A stretch of 64,000 nucleotides of DNA, taken from assembly GCF_004923315.1 (NCBI RefSeq), contig NZ_CP039649.1, positions 582,001-646,000 of the forward strand, read 5' to 3'. The notes under the pieces were generated by a model. It ran no database searches. It saw only the letters and a program-made list of their open reading frames with translations, and was not told the DNA's origin. Position 1 is the first letter of the stretch. The number at the start of each line of letters is the position of its first letter. Below, piece after piece: positions 1 through 8,833 of this stretch. This DNA comes from Azospirillum sp. TSA2s. GTDB taxonomy: Bacteria > Pseudomonadota > Alphaproteobacteria > Azospirillales > Azospirillaceae. Both the position numbers and the translations under genes were made by a program.

Positions 1-568
1 GCCGTCGATGGACCGGGCGCTGGGCTGGTTCGGCATCACCATCCCGGCCTCGCCCCTGAACCTGTCCTTCCTGTGGGCGCTGGCCTGCTGTCTGCTGTTC
101 CACATCTTCCTGCGCCGCACCCGCTGGGGCTACGAGCTGCGCACGGTGGGCCGGAACGAGCGGGCGGCGGTCTATGCCGGCATCTCGCCTTCGCGGAACA
201 TCATCATCGCCATGCTGATCTCCGGTGCGCTGGCCGGCTTCGTCGGCGTGAACGAGATCCTGGGCGTACAGCACCGGGTGATCCTGAACTTCACCGGCGG
301 CGTCGGCTTCGTCGGCATCGCCGTGGCGCTGATGGGGCGCAACCACCCGGTCGGGATCATTCTGGCCGCCTTGCTGTTCGGGGTTCTGGCGCAGGGCGGC
401 GGCCAGCTGTCCTTCGACTACCCCACGATCAACCGCGAGCTGGTGATGGTCATCCAGGGTCTGGTCATCCTGTTCGCCGGCGCGATGGAGAACCTGTTCA
501 AGCCACAGGTGGAGGCGCTGTTCCGCCGCCGCGGCACCACCGCCACCGCCGATACGGGGAGGGGCTGA
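1..568 (+). CDS. BMP-type nucleoside ABC transporter permease, 5'-truncated
   Basis: This is the C-terminal part of an inner-membrane permease of the BmpA-linked (YufP/NupP-like) nucleoside ABC importers. The reading frame is open to the left edge of the window, so the true start lies outside. Several hydrophobic helices are visible. A cytoplasmic loop, GYELRTVGRNERAAVYAGI, has the form conserved in these permeases near the ATPase contact. The stop is 3 bases before the next permease gene, so the two are translated as one unit. Genes for the binding protein and ATPase are expected just upstream but are not in the window. Its partners downstream are nucleoside-degrading enzymes, which supports a nucleoside substrate. 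The family is clear, the exact substrate inferred. Confidence 0.85.
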   Translation, partial: PSMDRALGWFGITIPASPLNLSFLWALACCLLFHIFLRRTRWGYELRTVGRNERAAVYAGISPSRNIIIAMLISGALAGFVGVNEILGVQHRVILNFTGGVGFVGIAVALMGRNHPVGIILAALLFGVLAQGGGQLSFDYPTINRELVMVIQGLVILFAGAMENLFKPQVEALFRRRGTTATADTGRG

Positions 569-571
569 GCG

Positions 572-1546
572 ATGGAGGACGCGCTTCTCCTGACCTTGCA
601 GTTGCTGGGCGCCACCATCCGGGTGGCGACGCCGCTGGTGCTGGCCGCCTTCGCCGGCATGTATTGCGAGCGGTCGGGCGTGGTCGACATCGGGCTGGAA
701 GGCAAGATGCTGGCCGGCGCCTTCTTCTCCGCCGCCGTCGCGTCGACGACGCTGAACCCCTGGCTGGGGCTGCTGGCCGGCATCGCCGCGGGTGTGGCGC
801 TGGCGCTGGTCCATGGCTTCGCCTGCATCACCCACAACGGCAATCAGGTGGTGTCGGGCATGGCGATCAACATCCTGGTCGCCGGACTGGCGCCGACGCT
901 GGCCTATGCCTGGTTCCAGCAGGGCGGCCAGACCCCGCTTCTGCCCAATCAGGCGCGCATTCCCGCGGTGGAGTTGCCGGGGGTCGACGCGCTGGCCGGC
1001 GTGCCGGTTCTGGGGCCGGTCTACCGCGAATTGCTGAACGGCAACAACGTGCTGATCTGGGTGACGCTGGTCCTGGTGATCGCCACCCAATGGGTGCTTT
1101 ACCGCTCACGCTTCGGGCTGCGGCTGCGGGCGGTGGGCGAGAATCCGGCGGCGGTCGACACCGCCGGCCTGTCGGTGACGAAGCTGCGCTATCAGGCGCT
1201 GCTGGTGACCGGTGCGCTGACGGGAATGGCCGGCTCGTATCTCTCCACCGGCCATGGCGCCGGCTTCGTCCGCGACATGACCGCCGGCAAGGGCTATCTG
1301 GCGCTGGCGGCGCTGATCTTCGGCAAATGGCGGCCGGGACCGACCCTGTTCGCCTGCCTGCTCTTCGCCTTCACCGATGCGGTGCAGGTGCGCCTGCAAG
1401 GCGTGGAATTGCCGAGCATCGGCGTGATCCCGGTGCAGTTCATCCAGATGCTGCCCTATGTGCTGACCGTCCTGCTGCTGGCCGGCTTCGTCGGCAAGGC
1501 CATCGCCCCGAAGGCGAGCGGCATCCCCTATGTCAAGGAGCGCTGA
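572..1546 (+). CDS. BMP-type nucleoside ABC transporter permease, second subunit
   Basis: A 324-residue polytopic membrane protein of the YufQ/NupQ-like permease family, partner of the preceding permease in a heterodimeric channel. The N-terminal third carries the family-typical stretch CERSGVVDIGLEGKMLAGAF, and the loop GLRLRAVGENPAAVDTAGL is the coupling-helix region. It starts 3 bases after the upstream stop and ends 4 bases before cdd, within one operon. A paralogous pair is encoded at 24468-26447. Family assignment is firm. Nucleoside specificity is inferred from the salvage genes that follow. Confidence 0.88.
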   Translation: MEDALLLTLQLLGATIRVATPLVLAAFAGMYCERSGVVDIGLEGKMLAGAFFSAAVASTTLNPWLGLLAGIAAGVALALVHGFACITHNGNQVVSGMAINILVAGLAPTLAYAWFQQGGQTPLLPNQARIPAVELPGVDALAGVPVLGPVYRELLNGNNVLIWVTLVLVIATQWVLYRSRFGLRLRAVGENPAAVDTAGLSVTKLRYQALLVTGALTGMAGSYLSTGHGAGFVRDMTAGKGYLALAALIFGKWRPGPTLFACLLFAFTDAVQVRLQGVELPSIGVIPVQFIQMLPYVLTVLLLAGFVGKAIAPKASGIPYVKER

Positions 1547-1550
1547 CGCC

Positions 1551-1970
1551 ATGACCGACCCGGCGGAGCTGTCCCGGATGATCGAAGCGGCCCGTGCCGC
1601 GCGCGAGAACGCCCACGCCCCCTATTCCAAATTCAAGGTCGGCGCCGCCATCCTCGGCGAATCGGGGCGCATCTTCGCCGGCTGCAATGTGGAGAATGCC
1701 GCCTACCCGCAAGGCCAGTGCGCCGAATCGAGCGCCATCGGCGCCATGGTCACCGCCGGCGACCGCCGCATCCGCGCCATCGTCGTCATGGGCGGCGAGG
1801 CGGGGGCGGAGGAAATCTGCACACCCTGCGGCGGCTGCCGCCAGCGCATCCGCGAATTCGCCACGGCGGAAACCCCGATCCACATCTGCGACCCGGCCGG
1901 TCTGCGGCGGACCTTTTCGCTGGAGATCCTGTTGCCCGAATCGTTCGGCCCCACCAATTTAGCCTTCTGA
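1551..1970 (+). CDS. cdd: cytidine deaminase
   Basis: Homotetrameric-type cytidine deaminase of 139 residues, which converts cytidine and deoxycytidine to uridine and deoxyuridine with a zinc-activated water. Visible motifs are KFKVGAA, the NVENAAYPQGQCAE segment (zinc ligand Cys57, proton-shuttle Glu59) and PCGGC (zinc ligands Cys93 and Cys96). Length fits the short bacterial form. I chose the ATG at 1551 because AAGGAG lies 10 bases upstream at 1535-1540. An ATG at 1530 would overlap the permease and has no such site. It is part of the nucleoside salvage operon. Confidence 0.95.
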   Translation: MTDPAELSRMIEAARAARENAHAPYSKFKVGAAILGESGRIFAGCNVENAAYPQGQCAESSAIGAMVTAGDRRIRAIVVMGGEAGAEEICTPCGGCRQRIREFATAETPIHICDPAGLRRTFSLEILLPESFGPTNLAF

Positions 1971-1985
1971 GCGGAGTTTCCCGAC

Positions 1986-2819
1986 ATGACGGCAGCCCGC
2001 GCCGCCGCGGACATCCTTCACCGTGCCTCCGGCCACCGGCCGCGGGTCGGCATCGTGCTGGGTTCCGGCCTGGGCGGCATCGCCGACCGCATCGCCGACG
2101 CGGTCGTCATCCCCTACACCGACATTGCCGGCTTCCCCATCCCCAGCGTGTCCGGCCATGCCGGACGGCTGGTCGTTGGGCAGCTCGGCGGGGTCGAGGT
2201 CGCCTGCATGCAGGGCCGCGTCCATGCCTATGAAGGCAACGGCTTCGATGCGCTGAAGACCGCCGTGCGGGCGCTGAAACTGGCGGGCTGCGACACGCTG
2301 GTGCTGACCGCCGCCGTCGGCTCGCTCCGGCTGGAGGTCGGGCCGGGTCGGCTGATGGCGATCAGCGACCATCTGAACCTGCTGGGCGCCAACCCGCTGA
2401 CCGGCCCGAACGACGAGGCCTTCGGCGAGCGCTTCCCCAGCATGACCGACGCCTGGGATCCCGCGCTGCGCAACCTCATGAAGGAGGTGGCGGCCGGCTT
2501 GTCCATCGATCTGGCGGAGGGCGTCTATGCCGCCTATCCCGGCCCGTCCTTCGAGACGCCGGCCGAGGTGCGGATGATGAAGCTGCTGGGTGCCGACGCG
2601 GTCGGCATGTCCACCGTTCCGGAATGCATCGTCGCCCGCCATTGCGGCCTGCGGGTCGTCGGCTGCGCCGTCGTCACCAACCTGGGGGTCGGGCTCGGCG
2701 ACGGACCGGTCGACCACCACCAGACCCTGACCGCCGCGTCGGCGGCAGCCGCCGACCTGGAGCGCCTGCTGGTCGGTTTTCTCGAACGCCTGCATGAAAA
2801 GGACGGGTCCCGGTCATGA
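1986..2819 (+). CDS. purine nucleoside phosphorylase, trimeric (class II) type
   Basis: A 277-residue enzyme of the PNP/MTAP family, which splits purine nucleosides with phosphate to give the base and (deoxy)ribose 1-phosphate. Evidence includes the phosphate loop VLGSGLGG near the N-terminus, the HAGR segment, the ribose/base region YPGPSFETPAEVRM with the purine-binding Glu, AVGMSTVPE, and an Asn in VVTNLGVG near the end. The usual TNAAGG loop reads TAAVGS here, a departure from the consensus. The last bases form an ATGA overlap with deoC, indicating translational coupling. Confidence 0.9.
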   Translation: MTAARAAADILHRASGHRPRVGIVLGSGLGGIADRIADAVVIPYTDIAGFPIPSVSGHAGRLVVGQLGGVEVACMQGRVHAYEGNGFDALKTAVRALKLAGCDTLVLTAAVGSLRLEVGPGRLMAISDHLNLLGANPLTGPNDEAFGERFPSMTDAWDPALRNLMKEVAAGLSIDLAEGVYAAYPGPSFETPAEVRMMKLLGADAVGMSTVPECIVARHCGLRVVGCAVVTNLGVGLGDGPVDHHQTLTAASAAAADLERLLVGFLERLHEKDGSRS

Positions 2820-3643
2820 AACTGTCTGCCGACCTGCAAAGCGCGCTCGATGCCAGCGCCAACGCCCCGTCCGACGCCGATCTGGCGCGCCGTGCCGTGG
2901 GCATGCTCGACCTCACCAGCCTGAACGGCGACGACAGCAACCGGGTGGTGCAGGATCTCTGCATCCGCGCCGTCACGCCCGTCGGGCCGGTCGCCGCCGT
3001 CTGCGTCTGGGCGCGCTTCGTCCCCACCGCCCGCAAGGCGCTGGAGGGAACGCCGGTGAAGGTCGCCACCGTGGTGAATTTCCCGACCGGCGAGGCGGAC
3101 GCCTCCTCGGTGGCGGCGGAAACCCGGCGCGCCATTGCTGACGGCGCCGACGAGATCGACGTCGTGCTGCCCTACAAGGCCTTCATCGACGGCGCCCGCA
3201 CCCAGCCGATGAATGTGGTGAAGGCCTGCCGCGAGGCCTGCGGCGACAAGGCACTGATGAAGGTGATCCTGGAGTCGGGCGCCTTCCCCGACGCCGACCT
3301 GCTGGCCTGGGCAGCCCGCGACGCCATCGCCGCCGGGGCCGATTTCCTGAAGACCTCCACCGGCAAGACCCAGCCGGCCGCCACCCTGCCGGCGGCGGCG
3401 GTGATGCTGGACTGCATCTATGAGTCGGGCAAGCAGGTCGGCTTCAAGGCGTCCGGCGGCATCCGCGACGCGGCGGAGGCGGCGCGCTATCTGGCGCTCG
3501 CCGACCATATCCTGGGGGAAGGCTGGGCGACGCCGCAGACCTTCCGCTTCGGCGCCTCCAGCCTGCTCGACTCACTGCTGGTGGCGGCCGGACATGGAGA
3601 ACGGGAAGGCGAACGCGAGCCGGCCCCGGCGGGAGGGTACTGA
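2816..3643 (+). CDS. deoC: deoxyribose-phosphate aldolase
   Basis: DERA cleaves 2-deoxyribose 5-phosphate to acetaldehyde and glyceraldehyde 3-phosphate, feeding deoxynucleoside sugars into glycolysis. It is a TIM-barrel class I aldolase. The Schiff-base Lys is K179 in FLKTSTGK, the second active-site Lys is K211 in FKASGGIRD, and D115 in DEIDVVLPY matches the catalytic Asp. At 275 residues it is slightly longer than the E. coli enzyme (259). It starts inside the end of the phosphorylase gene (ATGA) and is followed 3 bases later by deoA. Confidence 0.95.
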   Translation: MKLSADLQSALDASANAPSDADLARRAVGMLDLTSLNGDDSNRVVQDLCIRAVTPVGPVAAVCVWARFVPTARKALEGTPVKVATVVNFPTGEADASSVAAETRRAIADGADEIDVVLPYKAFIDGARTQPMNVVKACREACGDKALMKVILESGAFPDADLLAWAARDAIAAGADFLKTSTGKTQPAATLPAAAVMLDCIYESGKQVGFKASGGIRDAAEAARYLALADHILGEGWATPQTFRFGASSLLDSLLVAAGHGEREGEREPAPAGGY

Positions 3644-3646
3644 AGC

Positions 3647-4966
3647 ATGCTTCCGCAGGAGATCGTCCGCGCCAAGCGCGATGGCCAGCTGCTCGACTCC
3701 GCCACCATCCAGGATTTCGTGCGCGGCATCACCGACGGCAGCGTGTCGGAGGCCCAGGCGGCGGCCTTCGCCATGGCCGTCTTCTTCCGCGGCATGAGCC
3801 TGGACGAACGGGTGGCCCTGACCCGCGCCATGCGCGATTCGGGCACGGTGATGGAATGGCGGTCGCTGAACCTGCCCGGCCCCGTGATCGACAAGCATTC
3901 GACCGGCGGTGTCGGCGACAAGGTCAGCCTGATACTGGCGCCGATGCTGGCGGCCTGCGGCGGTTTCGTGCCGATGGTGTCGGGGCGCGGGTTGGGTCAC
4001 ACCGGCGGTACGCTCGACAAGTTCGAGAGCATCCCCGGCTATCGCGCCAAGCCCGACAACGACCTGCTGCGCCGGGTGGTGAAGCAGGTCGGCTGCGCGG
4101 TGATCGGCGCCACCGACGACATCGCCCCGGCCGACAAGCGGCTCTATGCCATTCGCGACGTGACGGCGACGGTCGAATCGCTCGACCTCATCACCGCGTC
4201 GATCCTGTCGAAGAAGCTCGCCGCCGGGCTGGACGCGCTGGTGATGGACGTGAAGTTCGGCAGCGGCGCCTTCATGCAGCGGTTCGAGGATGCCGAGGCG
4301 CTGGCCGAGAGTATCGTCACCGTCTCCAAGGGCGCGGGCCTGCCGGCGGTGGCCCTGCTGACCGACATGAACGAGGTGCTGGGCCGCAGCGCCGGCAATG
4401 CGCTGGAGATGCGGGAATGCCTCGCCATCCTGCGCGGCGAACCGGCCGAACCGCGACTCTACGAGGTGACGGCGGCGCTGGCGGCGGAACTGCTGGCGTT
4501 GAGCGGGCTGGCACCGGACGCGGCGGCCGGGCGCGCCATGGCCGACCGCTCCATCGCCAGCGGCGCGGCGGCGGAGCGGTTCGCCCGCATGGTGGAGGCG
4601 TTGGGCGGGCCGGCCGACCTGTTGGAGCAGCCGGACCGCCATCTGGAACGCGCGCCCATCGTCCGCCCGGTGTTCGCCCAGCGATCCGGCTTCGTCGGCG
4701 CGATCGACACCCGCGGCGTCGGCATGGCGGTGGTGGCGCTGGGCGGCGGCCGGACCAAGACCACCGACGCCATCGACTTCGCCGTCGGCTTCGCCGAGGT
4801 GGCCGGGCTGGGCGACGCGGTGGGACCGGGAGACCGCCCGCTGGCGATCCTGCACGCCCGCACGGAGGCGCAGGCCGACGATGCCGAACGCCACCTGCGC
4901 TCGTCGGTCACGGTCAGCGACACGGCGCCGGCGCGTGGCCCGCTGATCGCGAAACGCTTGGGGTGA
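3647..4966 (+). CDS. deoA: thymidine phosphorylase
   Basis: A 439-residue pyrimidine-nucleoside phosphorylase that converts thymidine and phosphate to thymine and 2-deoxyribose 1-phosphate. The family signature is intact: KHSTGGVGDK at residues 83-92 and SGRGLGHTGGTLDKFESIPG at about 112-131. A GGGAGG ribosome site sits 10 bases before the ATG. It is the last gene of the salvage operon and is followed by a palindromic intergenic repeat. The phosphopentomutase needed to link its product to deoC is not in the window. Confidence 0.95.
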   Translation: MLPQEIVRAKRDGQLLDSATIQDFVRGITDGSVSEAQAAAFAMAVFFRGMSLDERVALTRAMRDSGTVMEWRSLNLPGPVIDKHSTGGVGDKVSLILAPMLAACGGFVPMVSGRGLGHTGGTLDKFESIPGYRAKPDNDLLRRVVKQVGCAVIGATDDIAPADKRLYAIRDVTATVESLDLITASILSKKLAAGLDALVMDVKFGSGAFMQRFEDAEALAESIVTVSKGAGLPAVALLTDMNEVLGRSAGNALEMRECLAILRGEPAEPRLYEVTAALAAELLALSGLAPDAAAGRAMADRSIASGAAAERFARMVEALGGPADLLEQPDRHLERAPIVRPVFAQRSGFVGAIDTRGVGMAVVALGGGRTKTTDAIDFAVGFAEVAGLGDAVGPGDRPLAILHARTEAQADDAERHLRSSVTVSDTAPARGPLIAKRLG

Positions 4967-4991
4967 GAAGCGCTTAACCCCTTCTCCCCAC

Positions 4992-5099
4992 TCCTTCTCC
5001 CCCCTGGGGAGAAGGTTGGGATGAGGGGGTTCGGCGGAGCCGAAGAGAGCCACGAAGCCGATCCCCCTCACCCTAACCCTCTCCCCGGGGGGGAGAGGG
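4992..5099. repeat. intergenic palindromic repeat, short divergent variant
   Basis: About 108 bp between the convergent deoA and pncB genes. Its two ends are near-perfect inverted copies. The left arm contains CTTCTCCCC and GGGGAGAAGG, then a stretch ending GATGAGGGGG. The right arm is the complement, CCCCCTCACCCTAACCCTC, followed by a G/C palindrome ending GGGAGAGGG. It resembles the repeats at 27742, 32460, 35274 and 39742 but lacks their variable inner hairpin. Confidence 0.75.
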
Positions 5100-5121
5100 A
5101 ATCCCGGGCGTTAGCCGGAGG

Positions 5122-6300
5122 TTACCGCCGAAACAGGAACTCGCGGCCGACCTTCACACGGCGTTCGCCGTCATACTCGATGATGTCGGCGGTCGCGTAG
5201 GTCTCCGTCCAGCGTTCGGGCAGGTAGCTGCCGGTGCCGATCACGTCCACCGGGGCATTGGCCTCCGCCATCAGCCGGCACTTGGCCGGGCCGAAGCCGC
5301 TGCTGGCGACGATCTTCACCGCCGGGAAGCCGGCCTCGTCCAGCCGTTCGCGCACATAGTGGATCGCGGCGGCAGACACGCCGGTGCCGATCAGGTAACG
5401 CAGTTGCGTCTCGTCGCGATAACCTCGGATGGCATGCGGCGCATGGCGCTCCAGCACGGCGTAGGAGCCGGGCGGGTCCAGCCCCTCGACGAAACGGCCG
5501 CCGGGGGTGTCGAGCCGCAGCGACAGCTTGCCCTGGGCGGCCAGCTGCGGAAAGCGGCGGCAGACCTCCAGCCCGTCGGTGATCTCGCGGCCGAAATAAT
5601 CGACCAGGACGGTCAGCGGCAGGTCGGGGAAGGTCTCGTGGAACATCTCCGCCGCGCGCACGGTCGATCCGGCATAGCCGATCAGGGCGTGCGGCATGGT
5701 GCCCATGCCCCGTTCCTGCCCGAAGTAGAAGGCGGTGGCGTCGGTGGCGTTGCCGACGAAGCCCTTGGCGCCGACCTTGCGCTTGGCCCGGTCGGACCCG
5801 ACGGAGGCGGCATAGGCCATCATCTCCGCCATCTCCGTCCCGGCGCAGTGGCGGGCGTCCATGGCGAGGAAGGCGACCTTCGGCAGGTCGGCGCACATGG
5901 TAAAGGCGTTGTAGGCGGCGACGCTGGCCGGGCCCAGCTTCTGCAGCAGGATCGTTTCGCAATCGACCAGATGGTAGAAGGAGCCGGTGATGTACATGAT
6001 CGGCTCGCCGGCGCCGACCCACTTGCCCTCAGGGTAATTCAGTTCGATCTGGAAGCTGGTGTTGCGTTCCCGCGCCACCGACTCCAGCCATTCCACCGCA
6101 AGGCGCGGGGCGCAGACCACCGGACGCCGCATGAAGATCGCATAGGTGACGGTCTTGTCGCCGAACTTGCCGACAGCCTCCTTGGTGCGGCGGAAATAGG
6201 TGTCCGTCCAGTCGGGCACCGCCGCGGAGGACGGATGGAGGGCCGTCGGCCGTCCATCGACTGACCGGCTGCCAACTGATCGGTTATCGGTGTCGCTCAT
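5122..6300 (-). CDS. pncB: nicotinate phosphoribosyltransferase
   Basis: A 392-residue enzyme that makes nicotinate mononucleotide from nicotinate and PRPP in NAD salvage (Preiss-Handler pathway). Family features seen by eye are TDTYFRRTK near the N-terminus, SFQIELNYPEG, the central GSDRAKRKVGAKGFVGNATD segment and a C-terminal phosphate-binding GTGSYLPE. The frame is open up to 6396, but I place the start at the ATG at 6300, preceded by GAGGG. The extra upstream residues are Arg-rich and do not look like protein. It converges on deoA across a palindromic repeat. Confidence 0.85.
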   Translation of the reverse strand: MSDTDNRSVGSRSVDGRPTALHPSSAAVPDWTDTYFRRTKEAVGKFGDKTVTYAIFMRRPVVCAPRLAVEWLESVARERNTSFQIELNYPEGKWVGAGEPIMYITGSFYHLVDCETILLQKLGPASVAAYNAFTMCADLPKVAFLAMDARHCAGTEMAEMMAYAASVGSDRAKRKVGAKGFVGNATDATAFYFGQERGMGTMPHALIGYAGSTVRAAEMFHETFPDLPLTVLVDYFGREITDGLEVCRRFPQLAAQGKLSLRLDTPGGRFVEGLDPPGSYAVLERHAPHAIRGYRDETQLRYLIGTGVSAAAIHYVRERLDEAGFPAVKIVASSGFGPAKCRLMAEANAPVDVIGTGSYLPERWTETYATADIIEYDGERRVKVGREFLFRR

Positions 6301-6705
6301 ACCCGTCACCCTCGCCTTCCGCCCCTGTCTATGCCCGTGTCCGCGCCTGTGTCTGCGCATGGCTTTGCAGTGCTTCGTTATGGATGGTCCGGCCACCGGA
6401 CAGGGCAGCCGGCCGGTTGTGTTGGAATCCCAGCATTATACGCCCCGGTCGGTCGGGGGAAGAGGCTTCCCACCCTATCAACCCGCGGCGGATGGCTGCG
6501 TTGCGTTTTTCGGCGGGGATTCAGCGGCCGGTCTCAGGGAAAAATCTCAAATGCTTTTGAAAGCTACTCTGCAATCCCACAGTCAATCACCGTCCATCTG
6601 CCGGCAATCAAAGAAAAACCAGATAAAATACCTTTATTTGACCTACCACTTCCGCGCTTCTAGAGTTTTCGAACCGGTTCGGCGGCAGCAACTCAGCAGG
6701 GCGGA
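6301..6705. other. divergent intergenic region, AT-richer
   Basis: 405 bases between the starts of pncB (leftward) and the FliL-like gene (rightward). The stretch 6540-6660 is clearly A/T-richer than its surroundings, as expected for promoters, but I could not fix a convincing -35/-10 pair or a sigma-54 site. No supportable reading frame lies within it. Confidence 0.5.
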
Positions 6706-7200
6706 ATGACCAAGACATCAGTCTCTGCCGAAGCCGGCCAAGGCAGCCTGCCCTCCTTCGATGGAACCGGAAACAGGATCGTCCTGGCATTGCTGGGGCT
6801 GATGCTGGCTTTCGCCGGCGCCGGGATCGGCAGTGCGCTGCTTCTGCGCCCGGCCCCCGCCCAGGGCGCCTATTCCCCTGCCCGCGTTGAGGCGGCACCG
6901 GCCGTCTATGCCGCCCTGCCCACCCTGACGGTCACGCTCAACGACGGCCGCCGGCTGCAGGAGCTGCGGCTGCGCGCCGTCTTGGAATTCGACCCGTCGA
7001 CCCCGATGGAGACGGTCACGCCGCATCTGCCGCGCATCGCGGACGCCATCGAACGGCGCCTGCTGGAGGTCGACCCGGCCGAACTGCGTGGGGCGGAGGG
7101 CCAGGTCTATGTCAAGGACGCGCTGCGCTACGTCGCCAACAAGACCATGCGTCCGTTGAAGCTTCGGCAAGTGCTGATCCAGGACATGCTGCTGCGCTGA
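6706..7200 (+). CDS. fliL: FliL-like flagellar basal-body-associated membrane protein
   Basis: A 164-residue bitopic inner-membrane protein. One hydrophobic helix lies at about residues 24-47. It is followed by a periplasmic domain with the FliL pattern: LPTLTVTLND, a beta strand LRLRAVLEF, a helix with IADAIERRLLEV, and the C-terminal VLIQDMLLR typical of the family. FliL binds stator units and the MS ring and affects motor torque. No flagellar genes are next to it: pncB is on one side and glutathione reductase on the other. It may therefore be a second or relocated copy. Confidence 0.65.
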   Translation: MTKTSVSAEAGQGSLPSFDGTGNRIVLALLGLMLAFAGAGIGSALLLRPAPAQGAYSPARVEAAPAVYAALPTLTVTLNDGRRLQELRLRAVLEFDPSTPMETVTPHLPRIADAIERRLLEVDPAELRGAEGQVYVKDALRYVANKTMRPLKLRQVLIQDMLLR

Positions 7201-7291
7201 GGGCGCGCTTCCCAACGCCTGCCCCGACCCCATATCCTGCCCGACGACATTCGTTCGTGGGTTAAAGGTCCAGTTGCGGAAGGAGACGGCC

Positions 7292-8659
7292 GTGGCCGAG
7301 TTCGATTTCGACCTCTTCACCATCGGCGCGGGGTCCGGGGGCGTCGCCGCCAGCCGGCGCGCGGCGTCCTACGGCGCCAAGGTGGCGATCTGCGAGGGCA
7401 GCCGCGTCGGCGGCACCTGCGTGATCCGCGGCTGCGTGCCGAAGAAGCTGCTGGTCTACGCCGCGCAGTTCCGCGACGGCTTCGAGGATTCCTGCGGCTA
7501 TGGCTGGAACTCGCACACGCCGACCTTCGACTGGGAAACGCTGATCGCGCGCAAGGACCGCGAGATCGACCGGCTGAACGGCATCTACATCAATATGCTG
7601 AAAAACTCCGGCGTCACCCTGCATGAAGGGTTCGGCCGGATCATCGACCCCCACACGGTCGAGGTGGACGGCAAGCGCTACACCGCCCGCAACATCCTGA
7701 TCGCCACCGGCGGCTGGCCGACCCTGCCGCAGGTGGAAGGGATGGAGCATGCTGCGACCTCCAACGAGGCGCTGCATCTGGAAACGCTTCCCCACTCCGT
7801 CCTGATCATCGGCGGCGGCTACATCGCCGTGGAGTTCGCCAGCATTTTCCGCGGGCTGGGCGCCGAAGTGACGCTGATGATCCGCGGCGACGACCTGCTG
7901 AACGGCTTCGACGACGACATCCGCGTCGCGCTGGCGCAGGAGATGCGCAAGCGCGGCATCAACATCATCTCGCGCTGCAAGCCGGCGAAGCTGGAAAAGG
8001 GTCCCGGCGGCTATACCCTGACCGACCATATGGGCCGCGAGCATTCCGCCGGTCTGGTGATGGCCGCCACCGGTCGTCGCCCGAACACCAAGAATCTCGG
8101 CCTGGAAGAGGTCGGCATCACCCTGAACGAGGCCGGCGCGATCCCGGTGGACGAGTGGTCGCGGACCTCGGTCGACAGCATCTATGCCATCGGCGACGTC
8201 ACCGACCGCATGGCGCTGACCCCGATCGCCATCGCCGAGGGCCGGGCGCTGGCCGAAACGCTGTACAACGACAACCCGATGCACATCGGCTACGACAACG
8301 TGCCGACCGCGGTGTTCTCGTTGCCGCCGCTGGGCACCGTCGGCCTGACCGAGATGCAGGCCCGTGCCAAATACCCGCAGGTCGACATCTACAAGGCCGG
8401 CTTCCGCCCGATGAAGCACACCCTGTCCGGCCGCGATGAGCGGGTGCTGATGAAGCTGGTGGTGGACGGCGAAAGCCAGCGCGTGCTGGGCTGCCACATG
8501 ATGGGCATGGATGCGCCGGAGATGATGCAGCCGATGGCCATCGCCATGAACTGCGGCGCCACCAAGCGCGACTTCGACCGCACCATCGCGCTGCACCCCT
8601 CCACGTCGGAGGAATTCGTGCTGATGCGCGAGAAGGCGGAGCCGGAAAAGAAGATCTGA
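7292..8659 (+). CDS. gor: glutathione-disulfide reductase
   Basis: A 455-residue cytosolic flavoenzyme that reduces oxidised glutathione with NADPH. Domains in order: an FAD fold with GAGSGG at 12-17, the redox disulfide in GGTCVIRGCVPKK (Cys43, Cys48), an NAD(P)H fold with IIGGGYIAVEFA, and a dimer interface ending in the catalytic LHPSTSEE motif. The start is GTG at 7292, 6 bases after AAGGAG. A TTG at 7274 would lie upstream of this site. Length and the CVRGCVPKK-type motif separate it from lipoamide dehydrogenase and mercuric reductase. Confidence 0.93.
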   Translation: MAEFDFDLFTIGAGSGGVAASRRAASYGAKVAICEGSRVGGTCVIRGCVPKKLLVYAAQFRDGFEDSCGYGWNSHTPTFDWETLIARKDREIDRLNGIYINMLKNSGVTLHEGFGRIIDPHTVEVDGKRYTARNILIATGGWPTLPQVEGMEHAATSNEALHLETLPHSVLIIGGGYIAVEFASIFRGLGAEVTLMIRGDDLLNGFDDDIRVALAQEMRKRGINIISRCKPAKLEKGPGGYTLTDHMGREHSAGLVMAATGRRPNTKNLGLEEVGITLNEAGAIPVDEWSRTSVDSIYAIGDVTDRMALTPIAIAEGRALAETLYNDNPMHIGYDNVPTAVFSLPPLGTVGLTEMQARAKYPQVDIYKAGFRPMKHTLSGRDERVLMKLVVDGESQRVLGCHMMGMDAPEMMQPMAIAMNCGATKRDFDRTIALHPSTSEEFVLMREKAEPEKKI

Positions 8660-8700
8660 GCGGTCAACCGTACCGAAACGCAGTGGCGGGCTATCCGCAA

Positions 8701-8734
8701 CGGGCCATGATCGGAGTGCTCCGCTCATGGCCCG
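8701..8734 (+). terminator. long stem-loop after gor
   Basis: The 10-base arms CGGGCCATGA and TCATGGCCCG pair perfectly and enclose a second stem, CGGAG/CTCCG. It sits 40 bases after the gor stop. The following bases are only weakly T-rich, so it may be a terminator or an mRNA-stabilising hairpin. Confidence 0.5.
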
Positions 8735-8833
8735 GTTACATTCCAATGTAAGGACAGGAAATCCCTGGACCTACCCCGATTGTAGTACCTACCATGGTGC
8801 TACGAACAATTTTCCCAGGGAATGACTGTGAAC

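Noticed and set aside
6490..6510. A sigma-54 promoter before the FliL-like gene
   Set aside because: TGGCTGCGTTGC has only 7 bases between the GG and GC elements instead of 10.
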